From an uncultured Kordiimonas sp. (GTDB lineage Bacteria > Pseudomonadota > Alphaproteobacteria > Sphingomonadales > Kordiimonadaceae), in assembly GCA_947492375.1 (NCBI GenBank), contig CANLMI010000001.1, positions 248,001 to 312,000 on the forward strand: a DNA stretch of 64,000 bases, read 5' to 3'. The notes under the pieces are model-generated. The model saw only the letters and a list, made by a program, of their open reading frames with translations, was not told where the DNA came from and made no database searches. Positions within the stretch are counted from its first letter, which is position 1. The number at the start of each line of letters is the position of its first letter. The position numbers and the translations under genes were made by a program. Positions 8,673 to 16,859 of this stretch are shown piece by piece.

Positions 8673-9844
8673 CGACTTTCCCCGTGTATATGATGTTCAA
8701 TTTCTGTCATGCTGGTGTTGGTTTCATTACTTTTCACAATAGCTTCCAGAAAAGCCATGCCGGCCAGTGCCTCTGTAATACCCGGTACCCCTTCAGCAGG
8801 TGCGGATTGGCCACTTCGTACAGCGGCTGCAAAGTTTTTATATAGATTTGCAAATGCTTCCAGATAGCCTTCGGGGTGCCCTGAAGGCAGGCGACAACGC
8901 GCGAGCGCCTCAGCACAAAGAGGTTTATCAATACCTGCCCGGTGAAGTATTATTACACCGTCTGTTCGGCGTTCTGTCAGGGTGTTGGGCTCCATCTGAT
9001 GCCATTCAAGGCTTGCCTTTTCCCCGTAAATACGAATTTTTAGAGAATTCTCTTCTCCTGTGCAGACCTGACTGGCTGTAAGAACACCCGTTGCACCGCC
9101 CGACAGGCCAAAGGATACTTCACCGTCGTCATCTAATTGGCGACCGGGAATATGGGTGCGTAACCGCGAACTGACCTCAGTCATTTGCTGCGCTGTAATA
9201 AATTCCACGAGGCTATGGGCATGCGATCCGATGTCGCCCATACATCCAGCTATGCCCGCGCGTTTGGGGTCGGTTCGCCACTCGGCTTGCTTACTACCGG
9301 TTTCTTCGGCATTAGAGCCCAGCCACCCTTGTGGGTATTCTACATAAATTCGTCTGATGGCACCGAAAGTTGATGCAGATGCAATATGTCTGGCTTGCCA
9401 AACCATTGGATAGCCAAGGTATGTATGAGTAAGGCCATACAAAACATTCGTGTCTGAGATAACGTCGGCTAAATTTTTAACTTCTTCACTGGATATGCCG
9501 GCTGGTTTGTCACACATTATATGAAAACCATTTTGCGCAGCGACAATTGAAATTGGCACATGCAGGTGATTGGGGGTAACGATACAGACGAATTCCATTC
9601 GCTGATCTTCAGGAAGTTTTTTTTCCGCCTCAAACATTTGTTCGTAATTTTTATATAGGCGGTCATCTGTCAGGCCAAGTGCGCGACCTGTCAGAAGTGT
9701 ATTTTCATGATTTTGGCTGAAAGCGCCACATACAAGTTCGATTTGACCATCGAGAGCCGCAGCCATTCGGTGTACAGCCCCTATGAAGGCGCCTTGACCG
9801 CCTCCAATCATTCCCATTCTAACTCGTTTATACATACTGTCCAT
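8669..9844 (-). CDS. Gfo/Idh/MocA family NAD(P)-dependent oxidoreductase
   Basis: A 391-aa cytoplasmic dehydrogenase. The N-terminal Rossmann domain has GMIGGGQGAFIGAVHR, and the family motif CDKPAG (EKPxx in most members) follows at about residue 112-117. The C-terminal alpha/beta domain has the catalytic-type segment GCMGDIGSHAHSLVEF. This family oxidises or reduces sugars and inositols; in keto-sugar pathways it can interconvert 3-keto-sugars with the parent sugar. It is the first gene of the six-gene leftward operon. The 126 bases upstream contain a TTGACAACG-like element. The start could also be the ATG three codons in. Confidence 0.88.
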   Translation of the reverse strand: MDSMYKRVRMGMIGGGQGAFIGAVHRMAAALDGQIELVCGAFSQNHENTLLTGRALGLTDDRLYKNYEQMFEAEKKLPEDQRMEFVCIVTPNHLHVPISIVAAQNGFHIMCDKPAGISSEEVKNLADVISDTNVLYGLTHTYLGYPMVWQARHIASASTFGAIRRIYVEYPQGWLGSNAEETGSKQAEWRTDPKRAGIAGCMGDIGSHAHSLVEFITAQQMTEVSSRLRTHIPGRQLDDDGEVSFGLSGGATGVLTASQVCTGEENSLKIRIYGEKASLEWHQMEPNTLTERRTDGVIILHRAGIDKPLCAEALARCRLPSGHPEGYLEAFANLYKNFAAAVRSGQSAPAEGVPGITEALAGMAFLEAIVKSNETNTSMTEIEHHIHGESR

Positions 9845-9862
9845 TTAGCATTTTTGATAAAA

Positions 9863-9879
9863 TTGTCTTACGTTGTCAA
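9863..9879 (-). promoter_or_regulatory. Candidate operator ahead of the sugar-oxidation operon
   Basis: On the minus strand the sequence is TTGACAACGTAAGACAA. Its outer parts are symmetrical (TTGnC and GnCAA) and its left part matches the elements ahead of the halogenase genes and the TBDR. TTGACA alone could be a -35 box, so the operator reading depends on the shared CG-centred extension. Confidence 0.4.
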
Positions 9880-9970
9880 TTACCATAACTCTATATCCCA
9901 ATTCGCGTCAAGCCCTGTATGAATCCCGTATGGAAATGTGTAATCAAAGGATAAAGCGGACGAAGCAATG

Positions 9971-10657
9971 CTATGAAAGGCCCACAAGAAAACTGTTTAT
10001 TGTGACGCGGCCTTTAACGGGGTCCGTTGTTGGTATAAATGTTTTTCTTATGCTGCCTGAGTGTAAGGTTCGCCCGCGATAGATGATAAGCCGGTCAGGT
10101 TTGGCATCGATATCTCCAATCATTTCAAAACGCTCACTATCGCCGTAAATATACCTTTGGTCTGGCATTCCATAGGTTGCATCATCTTTGCGCATGGCTG
10201 AGCGGTAGGCTGTTACGCGTTCTGGTGTGATAGTTTCAAAGCCTGTGCTTTTATGGCGGTAAAAAGAAGTGCCGCCTGTTTCCTCGTCGCAGAGATAGTG
10301 CATAGCGGCAAGCAGGTTGGGGCTTGTGTCATCATAATGTGGAATGCACTGGGCGGGCCTTAATTTGTTCTGTGGGGTGCTAACGATAGAGAAAGAACTG
10401 CTTTCGATCGAGGCATCGCCGTTGAAGCCAAAAGCATCGCGCATTGCATCGCTTAATAGTCTTCCTTTATCCATTAGATAACGTGTATCGGCAGGGGCGC
10501 GGAGGCCGGGATATCCGGGGCCTGCGCTGTGATATTTGATCGAGGTGGAGGCACCGCGTAAATATTCAAGTTGCCCGCTAAAGTTTTCGATGATCACAAT
10601 AGGTTCTTTTTCTCTGCCGAAATGCTGGATTACATATTCTAAAGAAGGTTGGGGCAT
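9971..10657 (-). CDS. DUF6445 family protein (2OG-Fe dioxygenase-like)
   Basis: A 228-aa protein that I place in the DUF6445 family, commonly found beside tryptophan-halogenase-like genes in alphaproteobacterial TBDR loci. Visible motifs are PHYDD at the centre (an HxD-like metal pair) and RGRTLHSG near the C-terminus (a second His), the arrangement of a cupin-like Fe(II)/2-oxoglutarate oxygenase. Activity has not been shown to my knowledge. It faces away from the halogenase cluster across a 136-base divergent promoter region. A role in the same process as the halogenases is suggested by context only. Confidence 0.72.
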   Translation of the reverse strand: MPQPSLEYVIQHFGREKEPIVIIENFSGQLEYLRGASTSIKYHSAGPGYPGLRAPADTRYLMDKGRLLSDAMRDAFGFNGDASIESSSFSIVSTPQNKLRPAQCIPHYDDTSPNLLAAMHYLCDEETGGTSFYRHKSTGFETITPERVTAYRSAMRKDDATYGMPDQRYIYGDSERFEMIGDIDAKPDRLIIYRGRTLHSGSIRKTFIPTTDPVKGRVTINSFLVGLS

Positions 10658-10729
10658 GAGTGATCTTTCGTGACGTAAATAATATTATAGTGTGTGCCTG
10701 AGTTACTGAAAATGGCAGTAGTTTCATAT

Positions 10730-10743
10730 TGACAACGATAACA
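10730..10743 (+). promoter_or_regulatory. Candidate operator between DUF6445 and the halogenase genes
   Basis: TGACAACGATAACA lies in the divergent promoter region 51 bases before the GTG start of the first halogenase gene. Its first ten bases are identical to those of the element before the TBDR (16731). With the preceding T it also makes a perfect TTGACA -35 box, so a bound repressor would block the rightward promoter. Confidence 0.45.
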
Positions 10744-10793
10744 TATGACTCTTAGGCTGATAATAGGGGATGAGTCAAAGGTAGGATTTTGGG

Positions 10794-12302
10794 GTGACCA
10801 ATAAGCCGGGGAAAATAGTGATTGTCGGTGGCGGCACCGCAGGCTGGATGACTGCGGCTGGGCTGGCAAGCATGCTGGGAAAAACAGGTCTTTCGATCAC
10901 ATTGGTCGAATCTGCTGCAATTGGTATTGTCGGTGTTGGCGAGGCAACTTTGCCTCATATTCGCTTTTTTAACGAGACAATAGGCGTTGATGAAGCAGAA
11001 TTTATGGCAGCAACATCTGCTACCTTCAAACTTGGTATTGAATTCGTTAATTGGGGCAAGCTCGGCGATAGTTACATTCACCCCTTTGGTGAATACGGGC
11101 TTGCCAATGCAGGGGTGCCGTTTCATCATTATTGGTTGAAAATGCGCGATCATCCTATGGTGGCTTCGCTCGATGAATATTCATTGCCTATTGTGGCGTG
11201 CCGAGAGGCTAAATTTCAGCCGCCTTCCAGAGACCCGAGATCTGTTTCTTCAACCTATCGGTATGCATATCAATTTGATGCACTTAAATATGCACCTTTC
11301 ATGCGCAAACATGCCGAAGAAAGAGGGGTAACACGTGTTGAAGGTAAGGTTGTTGATGTTGCGCTCGACGGGGATAGTGGCAACATTACATCGCTTAAGA
11401 TGGAATCAGGCGATACAATCGAAGGTGATTTCTTTATTGATTGCTCCGGTTTTATTGGCCTGTTGATCGAGAAGGCGCTTCAAACAGGATATGACACTTG
11501 GTCAAATTGGTTGCCGTGTGACAGGGCTGTTGCCGCTCCTTGTGAAAGCGCTGGTCCTTTGCTTCCCTATACCCGTGCAACTGCGGATAGTGCGGGGTGG
11601 CGCTGGCGCATACCGCTGCAACACCGCACAGGTAATGGCCATGTTTATGCCAGTGGGTTTACGTCAGATGAAACGGCGGAACGTGCGTTGGTGGATAACC
11701 TTGAAGGAGAGTTGATCGCTGATCCTCGCTTCTTGCGCTTTACAACGGGTAAGCGCAGAAAACTATGGAATAAAAATTGTGTTGCTATTGGTCTTTCAGG
11801 TGGCTTTCTGGAGCCATTAGAGTCAACCAGTATCTATCTGATTCAGGAGGGGATTACAAAGCTTATTGAATGTTTTCCTCAGAGTGAAAATTATGAAACA
11901 GATAGCACAGAATATAATAGTCAGATGGACCTTGAGTATGAGCGCATAAGAGATTTTCTTGTGTTGCATTATCATGCCACCGAGCGCGATGATTCTGAGT
12001 TCTGGAATTATATGCGAACAATGGAAATACCAACCTCACTGGCTGACAAGCTTGACCTGTTTCGAACACGCGGACGAGTGGCGGCCTATGATCATGGCCT
12101 GTTTCTTACACCGAGTTGGGTTGCAGTATATCTGGGACAAGGAATTATCCCGCGGGCATATGATAATCGTGCTGATGTTGTGGATGAAAGCGACACCCTG
12201 AAACACCTTAATGGGCTACGTCAACTAATGACATCGACAGTTGCAGGTATGACTGATCATTCGGACTATATCAAAACGAACAATATGGGGCTTGTAAGGT
12301 GA
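10794..12302 (+). CDS. Flavin-dependent tryptophan-halogenase-like protein (copy 1)
   Basis: A 502-aa flavoprotein of the tryptophan halogenase family. All hallmarks are present: the FAD motif GGGTAGW at 12-18, the lysine in TFKLGI at residue 79 (same number as catalytic Lys79 of PrnA), WRWRIP at 269-274 (the WxWxIP signature that blocks monooxygenase activity) and EPLESTS with Glu343 matching PrnA Glu346. Relatives beside TBDRs, such as BrvH of Brevundimonas and Xanthomonas enzymes, brominate indole in vitro, but their natural substrate is unknown. It starts with GTG after a weak ribosome site and overlaps the next gene by four bases. It is probably an active halogenase; a free L-tryptophan substrate is not implied. 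Confidence 0.9.
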   Translation: MTNKPGKIVIVGGGTAGWMTAAGLASMLGKTGLSITLVESAAIGIVGVGEATLPHIRFFNETIGVDEAEFMAATSATFKLGIEFVNWGKLGDSYIHPFGEYGLANAGVPFHHYWLKMRDHPMVASLDEYSLPIVACREAKFQPPSRDPRSVSSTYRYAYQFDALKYAPFMRKHAEERGVTRVEGKVVDVALDGDSGNITSLKMESGDTIEGDFFIDCSGFIGLLIEKALQTGYDTWSNWLPCDRAVAAPCESAGPLLPYTRATADSAGWRWRIPLQHRTGNGHVYASGFTSDETAERALVDNLEGELIADPRFLRFTTGKRRKLWNKNCVAIGLSGGFLEPLESTSIYLIQEGITKLIECFPQSENYETDSTEYNSQMDLEYERIRDFLVLHYHATERDDSEFWNYMRTMEIPTSLADKLDLFRTRGRVAAYDHGLFLTPSWVAVYLGQGIIPRAYDNRADVVDESDTLKHLNGLRQLMTSTVAGMTDHSDYIKTNNMGLVR

Positions 12303-13504
12303 CAACACAAAACGAGCCGATCCGCAAGATTATAGTTGTTGGGCAAGGCCTCAGGGTTTGGCTGGTTGCAAGCTATTTATCCGCAAGGTTTCCTGCACCA
12401 AGATATACCATTAAAGTAATATCCGAAAAAAATAAATCGGATATGGCTGAAGAAATAGCTGGCGATGATATTGTACATACGCGTCCGAATATTCGCCGCT
12501 TGCATCAACTTTTACAAATTACCGAGCGTGAACTTCAAATGGAAGCCAAAGCTCGGCCTGTATTCGGTGTTGAGGCTGTTAAGGCTGATGGGGCAAGGGT
12601 ATTATTGCCATACGGCGGCTATGGTCTTGATCAGGCAGGGGCAGAGTTTTTTCAGTATTGGCGGCGTGCAGATATAGAAGGCATGGCATTGCCGCTGAAA
12701 CGGTTTAATTTAGCGATTAGATTACATGAAGAAGGCAAATTTATTAATAAAGCGCCAGCAGGGTTTCCGCCGGTTGATTATGGTTATCAGTTTTCCAGAC
12801 CGGGATACAGCGGCCTGTTAAAACGATATGCCATCAATAATGGTGTTGAATATCTCGGTGCTTTTGAGAGTGTCAATACGCGCCAAGATAATCTTCTTGT
12901 AAGTCAGGTTCTTGCGGAAGGTAATATATTTGATTGTGATATGGTGATTGACGTGACAACCACTTTGAATATCGCAGAGGGGTCAAATCGCAGCGGTCAG
13001 ACTGGTTGGGTAGGCAATTGCCTGTCAATCGGGAGAGGGCCTTGTATTCCAGAAGTTCTTGGTATTCCCGAAGTTCCTGACATTCTTGGCGTTCCGGATA
13101 TTCCTGGCGTTGAGGTTTATATGTTACAGTCAGCGATGGATCGATTTGTTGCCCTGTTGCCAGATATGAATTTTCACGCCTGTGAAATCAATGAATATAA
13201 TCGCTTGGCAGATGCTGAATTGGCGCGCATTGAGGATATGGCTGATTTGCTTGCCTCGAATATTAAGGGAAAGGCCTTGCAAAGAAAGGTCGATGTTTTT
13301 CAGGCGCGTGGGCGTATTGTAAGCGAAGACTATGAAGTTTTTAGTAAGGCAGAGTGGCTGGCAGCTTTTATGGATGCAGGTATTTTACCTGAATATTATG
13401 ACAGGCTTGTCGACCGCGCTGATACAACTGAATTACAGGCATGGTTAAAACAGTTTGATAGCGCGCTTTGTCGTTTTGTTGAAAATAGTAGCGTATCGGG
13501 TTAG
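12299..13504 (+). CDS. Degenerate halogenase-like protein (copy 2), probably without FAD and catalysis
   Basis: A 401-aa paralogue of its neighbours, about 100 residues shorter. The fold is recognisable from segments such as YGGYGLDQAGAEFFQYW, YGYQFSRPGYSGLLKRYA, KVDVFQARGRIV and SKAEWLAAFMDAG. The glycine motif has become GQGLRVW, the TFKLGI lysine region is replaced, and the stretch holding DCSGF, WxWxIP and EPLEST is missing. In its place, residues 250-273 form four six-residue repeats of the type IPEVLG. The frame is intact and translationally coupled (GTGA overlap) to copy 1. This argues for a kept, non-enzymatic partner rather than fresh decay, though decay cannot be excluded. Confidence 0.78.
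   Translation: MTTQNEPIRKIIVVGQGLRVWLVASYLSARFPAPRYTIKVISEKNKSDMAEEIAGDDIVHTRPNIRRLHQLLQITERELQMEAKARPVFGVEAVKADGARVLLPYGGYGLDQAGAEFFQYWRRADIEGMALPLKRFNLAIRLHEEGKFINKAPAGFPPVDYGYQFSRPGYSGLLKRYAINNGVEYLGAFESVNTRQDNLLVSQVLAEGNIFDCDMVIDVTTTLNIAEGSNRSGQTGWVGNCLSIGRGPCIPEVLGIPEVPDILGVPDIPGVEVYMLQSAMDRFVALLPDMNFHACEINEYNRLADAELARIEDMADLLASNIKGKALQRKVDVFQARGRIVSEDYEVFSKAEWLAAFMDAGILPEYYDRLVDRADTTELQAWLKQFDSALCRFVENSSVSG
13046..13117 (+). repeat. Four 18-bp coding repeats (I-P-x-V hexapeptides)
   Basis: Four imperfect 18-base units encode IPEVLG, IPEVPD, ILGVPD and IPGVEV within copy 2. They occupy the place where the active halogenases carry the WxWxIP to EPLEST region. Slippage expansion is the likely origin. 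Confidence 0.8.
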
Positions 13505-13511
13505 GTGTCGG

Positions 13512-15035
13512 ATGAGTGAACTCATAGAAAATATTATTATTGTTGGTGGTGGCTCTGCGGGCTGGATGACAGCGGCAGCACTATCGAAACTGACAGGCAA
13601 AGCGGACGTATCTATTACTTTAATCGAGTCTGAAGATATTGGTACTGTTGGAGTTGGTGAAGCCACGATCCCCCATATTGCGCAATTTAATCAGTTTCTG
13701 GGTATCGACGAGGATCAATTTGTTCGAGAGACGCAGGCGACCTTCAAGCTTGGTATTGATTTTATCGACTGGGGGCAAAAGGGGGAAAAGTATTTCCATC
13801 CATTTGGGACGCATGGTTTCGATTTGGAGGGGATTAGTTTCCATCATTATTGGGCGAAATTAAACGAGCTCGGTGAAAAATCTCGTCTTGATGATTACTC
13901 ATTGAATGCGCTTGCTGCACATGCGGGTAAATTTATCCGGCCAAAACCAGAGCATGGCAGTGTTTTAAACAAGCTGGCTTATGCATTTCATTTCGACGCT
14001 GTCCTTTATGCACGGTTTTTACGAAAATATGCCGAAGCGCGCGGGGTGAAACGTATCGAGGGGCTTGTTCAGGATGTTAAACTGAACGCTGAGACAGGCT
14101 TTATTGAAGAACTACATGTGAATGAAGACAGGAAGTTGGCAGGTGATTTGTTCATTGACTGTTCGGGTTTTCGCGGTGTTCTAATAGAGCAGGCATTGAA
14201 GGCAGGGTATGATGACTGGAGCCACTATTTGCCTGTTGATCGTGCGGTTGCGGTTACAACTGAACGTATGGGGCCACTTATGCCGTATACACAGTCAACA
14301 GCCCGTGAGGCTGGATGGCAGTGGAAGATTCCATTACAGCACCGAACTGGAAATGGTTATGTTTATTCAAGTAAATTCATTGATAGTGAACAGGCTGAAA
14401 CGGATTTTAGGTCGGCACTTGATGGTAAATTACTGAAAGAGCCCAAGCATCTTCGGTTTGTAACGGGGCGTCGGCGAAAGTTTTGGGATAAAAATTGCGT
14501 GGCGATTGGTTTGTCTGCCGGTTTCATGGAGCCATTAGAATCCACCAGCCTTCATCTTATCCAAACGGGCATATCCAAGCTTATCGCGTTATTTCCTGAT
14601 AAAACGATGCCTAAGGTAGAGCGCGATGAATATAACCGATTGCTGAGCGATGACTATTTGCATATTCGTGATTTTCTTATCTTACATTATAAAGTGACCC
14701 GCCGAAATGATACGGCTTTCTGGGATTATGTTCGGGAAATGGATGTTCCTGACAGTTTTGTAAGAAAGCTGGAGCTTCTTAACTCACGCGGGCGCTTTTT
14801 TAAATATGATGCAGAACTTTTTGATCTGGTTAGCTGGTTAGCTGTTGCGGTGGGGCAGGGTGCTGAACTTGGAGGCTATAATCCAATGGTTGAGGGCTTG
14901 AGTGATGCCAATATACAGAAAAGCCTGTTGAATATGCGAAACCTGTTAAGCAAAACGGTTGCAGTAATGCCTGAGCACCAAGCATTTATTGATAAATTTT
15001 GTCGGGCTGATATTGCCCCGCATCAAGAGGCATAA
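13512..15035 (+). CDS. Flavin-dependent tryptophan-halogenase-like protein (copy 3)
   Basis: A 507-aa member of the tryptophan halogenase family with a complete motif set: GGGSAGW at 12-18, TFKLGI with Lys79, WQWKIP and MEPLESTS. It is similar to copies 1 and 4 over its whole length, so the cluster arose by tandem duplication followed by divergence. The start at 13512 is chosen because alignment with the other copies begins there and it lies eight bases after the copy 2 stop; an upstream in-frame ATG at 13455 would overlap copy 2. No flavin reductase gene is adjacent, though such enzymes need reduced FAD; a flavin reductase-like gene lies 40 kb away at 53179. The substrate is unknown. Confidence 0.9.
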   Translation: MSELIENIIIVGGGSAGWMTAAALSKLTGKADVSITLIESEDIGTVGVGEATIPHIAQFNQFLGIDEDQFVRETQATFKLGIDFIDWGQKGEKYFHPFGTHGFDLEGISFHHYWAKLNELGEKSRLDDYSLNALAAHAGKFIRPKPEHGSVLNKLAYAFHFDAVLYARFLRKYAEARGVKRIEGLVQDVKLNAETGFIEELHVNEDRKLAGDLFIDCSGFRGVLIEQALKAGYDDWSHYLPVDRAVAVTTERMGPLMPYTQSTAREAGWQWKIPLQHRTGNGYVYSSKFIDSEQAETDFRSALDGKLLKEPKHLRFVTGRRRKFWDKNCVAIGLSAGFMEPLESTSLHLIQTGISKLIALFPDKTMPKVERDEYNRLLSDDYLHIRDFLILHYKVTRRNDTAFWDYVREMDVPDSFVRKLELLNSRGRFFKYDAELFDLVSWLAVAVGQGAELGGYNPMVEGLSDANIQKSLLNMRNLLSKTVAVMPEHQAFIDKFCRADIAPHQEA

Positions 15036-15039
15036 GCTG

Positions 15040-16545
15040 ATGACACAAAAGATAGAAAAGATCGTAATTGTTGGTGGTGGAACAGCGGGCTGGATGGCTG
15101 CTGCTACTTTAGGGTCCTTGCTCAAGGGAACACAAACCAAAATCCAACTGATCGAATCAGAAGCCATAGGCACTGTTGGTGTTGGTGAGGCAACTATTCC
15201 ACCGATTATTATGTTTAATGATATGCTCGGGTTTGATGAAGATACTTTTGTCAAGGAAACTCAAGCGACCTTTAAGCTAGGCATTGAATTTAATAATTGG
15301 GGTAAATTGGGGGATAGCTATATTCACCCGTTTGGCGACTTTGGTATCGAGTTTGATGCAGTGCCTTTTTATCATTACTGGCTAAATCAGTCTTTTAATT
15401 CTGATGTGGGTGACCTGTTTGATTATTCGTTGATGGTTCAGGCTTGCCAGCACAATAAATTTATGCGCCCGCTTCGAGACAGGCCGCAGTCTGCCTTGGC
15501 CGGTATTAATTATGCCTTTCAGTTTGATGCAGGGCTTTATGCTGCTTATTTGCGTAAATATTCTGAAAGTCATGGGGTTGAACGTATTGAAGGGAAAGTC
15601 ATTGATGTTGAACTGGCTGATGAAACGGGGTTTGTTACTAAAGTTAGATTAGATGATGGAAACTTATATGATGCTGATTTCTTTATCGATTGTTCTGGCT
15701 TTCGAGGCTTGTTGATAGAGGGCGCACTAGAAACGGGATACGAAGACTGGCGACGTTGGTTGCCATGTGACCGGGCTGTCGCTATGGGGTGCGAAAAGGT
15801 AGGCCCGCCTATTCCTTACACGCGTGCCACAGCCAGAAGTGCAGGGTGGCAGTGGCGAATTCCTTTGCAACATCGTACTGGAAATGGGCACGTTTATTGT
15901 AGTGAATTTATCAGCGATGACGAGGCTTGTGAGGTTTTATCGTCTAATCTGGATGGTGCCCCGATTTCAGAACCGAATCAGCTCCGTTTTATGACAGGGC
16001 GCCGCCGGAAGTTTTGGAATAAAAATGTATTGGCTCTAGGGTTGGCTGCTGGATTTATGGAACCTCTGGAATCAACGAGTATCCATCTGATTCAAACCAG
16101 CCTTGCGCGTTTGTTAACTCATTTCCCGGATAAACGGTTTGTTCAAGCAGATATCGATGCGTTTAACGATAAAACGGTTTTAGAATACGAGCGAGTGCGA
16201 GATTTTCTTGTGCTTCATTATACGGCAACTGAGCGCGATGATACAGAATTCTGGCGTCATTGTCAGGCATTAGAGCGACCAGCTTCATTGATAAGAAAAC
16301 TGGAGCAGTTCGAGAGCGCCGGACGAATTTTTGAAGAGGCAAGTGATCCGTTTGGTGTCGCAAGTTGGCTGGCAGTTATGTATGGGCAAGGTATAAAACC
16401 TAAGGCTTATAATCCGATGACAGATAAGATGAGTCAGCAAAAAATTGCTTCTGTAATCAATCAGATAAAGGCAGCGATTGATAATTCGGTTGATGTAATG
16501 CCACAACATGACGAATTTATTCGTGAGAACTGTTCGGCCGGTTAA
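15040..16545 (+). CDS. Flavin-dependent tryptophan-halogenase-like protein (copy 4)
   Basis: A 501-aa halogenase-family flavoprotein with GGGTAGW at 12-18, Lys79 in TFKLGI, WQWRIP and MEPLESTS. It starts four bases after the stop of copy 3, continuing the tight operon. The start at 15040 fits the alignment with copies 1 and 3. Like them it keeps the Lys/Glu pair needed to make and place hypohalous acid, so it is predicted to be active. It is followed by a 314-base gap and a TBDR on the same strand. This pairing is known from carbohydrate-linked TBDR loci in Caulobacterales and Sphingomonadales, where the halogenase role is unexplained. Confidence 0.9.
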   Translation: MTQKIEKIVIVGGGTAGWMAAATLGSLLKGTQTKIQLIESEAIGTVGVGEATIPPIIMFNDMLGFDEDTFVKETQATFKLGIEFNNWGKLGDSYIHPFGDFGIEFDAVPFYHYWLNQSFNSDVGDLFDYSLMVQACQHNKFMRPLRDRPQSALAGINYAFQFDAGLYAAYLRKYSESHGVERIEGKVIDVELADETGFVTKVRLDDGNLYDADFFIDCSGFRGLLIEGALETGYEDWRRWLPCDRAVAMGCEKVGPPIPYTRATARSAGWQWRIPLQHRTGNGHVYCSEFISDDEACEVLSSNLDGAPISEPNQLRFMTGRRRKFWNKNVLALGLAAGFMEPLESTSIHLIQTSLARLLTHFPDKRFVQADIDAFNDKTVLEYERVRDFLVLHYTATERDDTEFWRHCQALERPASLIRKLEQFESAGRIFEEASDPFGVASWLAVMYGQGIKPKAYNPMTDKMSQQKIASVINQIKAAIDNSVDVMPQHDEFIRENCSAG

Positions 16546-16698
16546 AATTTATGAAATCATTATATTTCATATGGTTACCTGATAAAATTAAAAGGTTTTA
16601 TCAGTATTTTCAGGTTGTATTTTTTGCAACTGATGCATCCAGATAACACTAACCTCCCAATAATGTAATAAGTTGTGAGAAATGATTGAGATTAGGTA

Positions 16699-16728
16699 TT
16701 GACTAATTCTATAAACTCATTTTATGGT
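16699..16728 (+). promoter_or_regulatory. Candidate sigma-70 promoter for the TBDR
   Basis: TTGACT at 16699-16704 and TATGGT at 16723-16728 are 18 bases apart in the 314-base gap (16546-16859) before the TBDR. The candidate operator begins three bases downstream, where it would cover the start site. Nothing else was recognised in this gap apart from a second ATGACAAT at 16750. Confidence 0.4.
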
Positions 16729-16730
16729 TA

Positions 16731-16744
16731 TGACAACGATGTCA
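16731..16744 (+). promoter_or_regulatory. Candidate LacI-type operator before the TBDR
   Basis: TGACAACGATGTCA is a 14-base near-perfect palindrome centred on CG (12 of 14 positions symmetrical), the shape expected for a LacI-family site. It shares TGACAACGAT with the site at 10730. The LacI gene at 172 is the only LacI member in the window. Confidence 0.5.
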
Positions 16745-16859
16745 TTTGAATGACAATTATGAATTAAATTCATTTGTATGTCGGATCAAAATTTATAGCC
16801 ATATCTGTGAGAATGTCTGGGAGGGCTACTCATTTGAGAGTGACAAGGGGAAGTTGGCA

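Noticed and set aside
12299-13504. Sequencing frameshift as the cause of the odd halogenase copy 2
   Set aside because: The missing motifs are not found in another frame over this stretch, and the frame is continuous with family-like segments on both sides of the deleted region.
13455-13511. Earlier start for halogenase copy 3
   Set aside because: The extra 19 residues overlap copy 2 and are not matched in copies 1 and 4, whose FAD motif is at the same distance from the chosen start.
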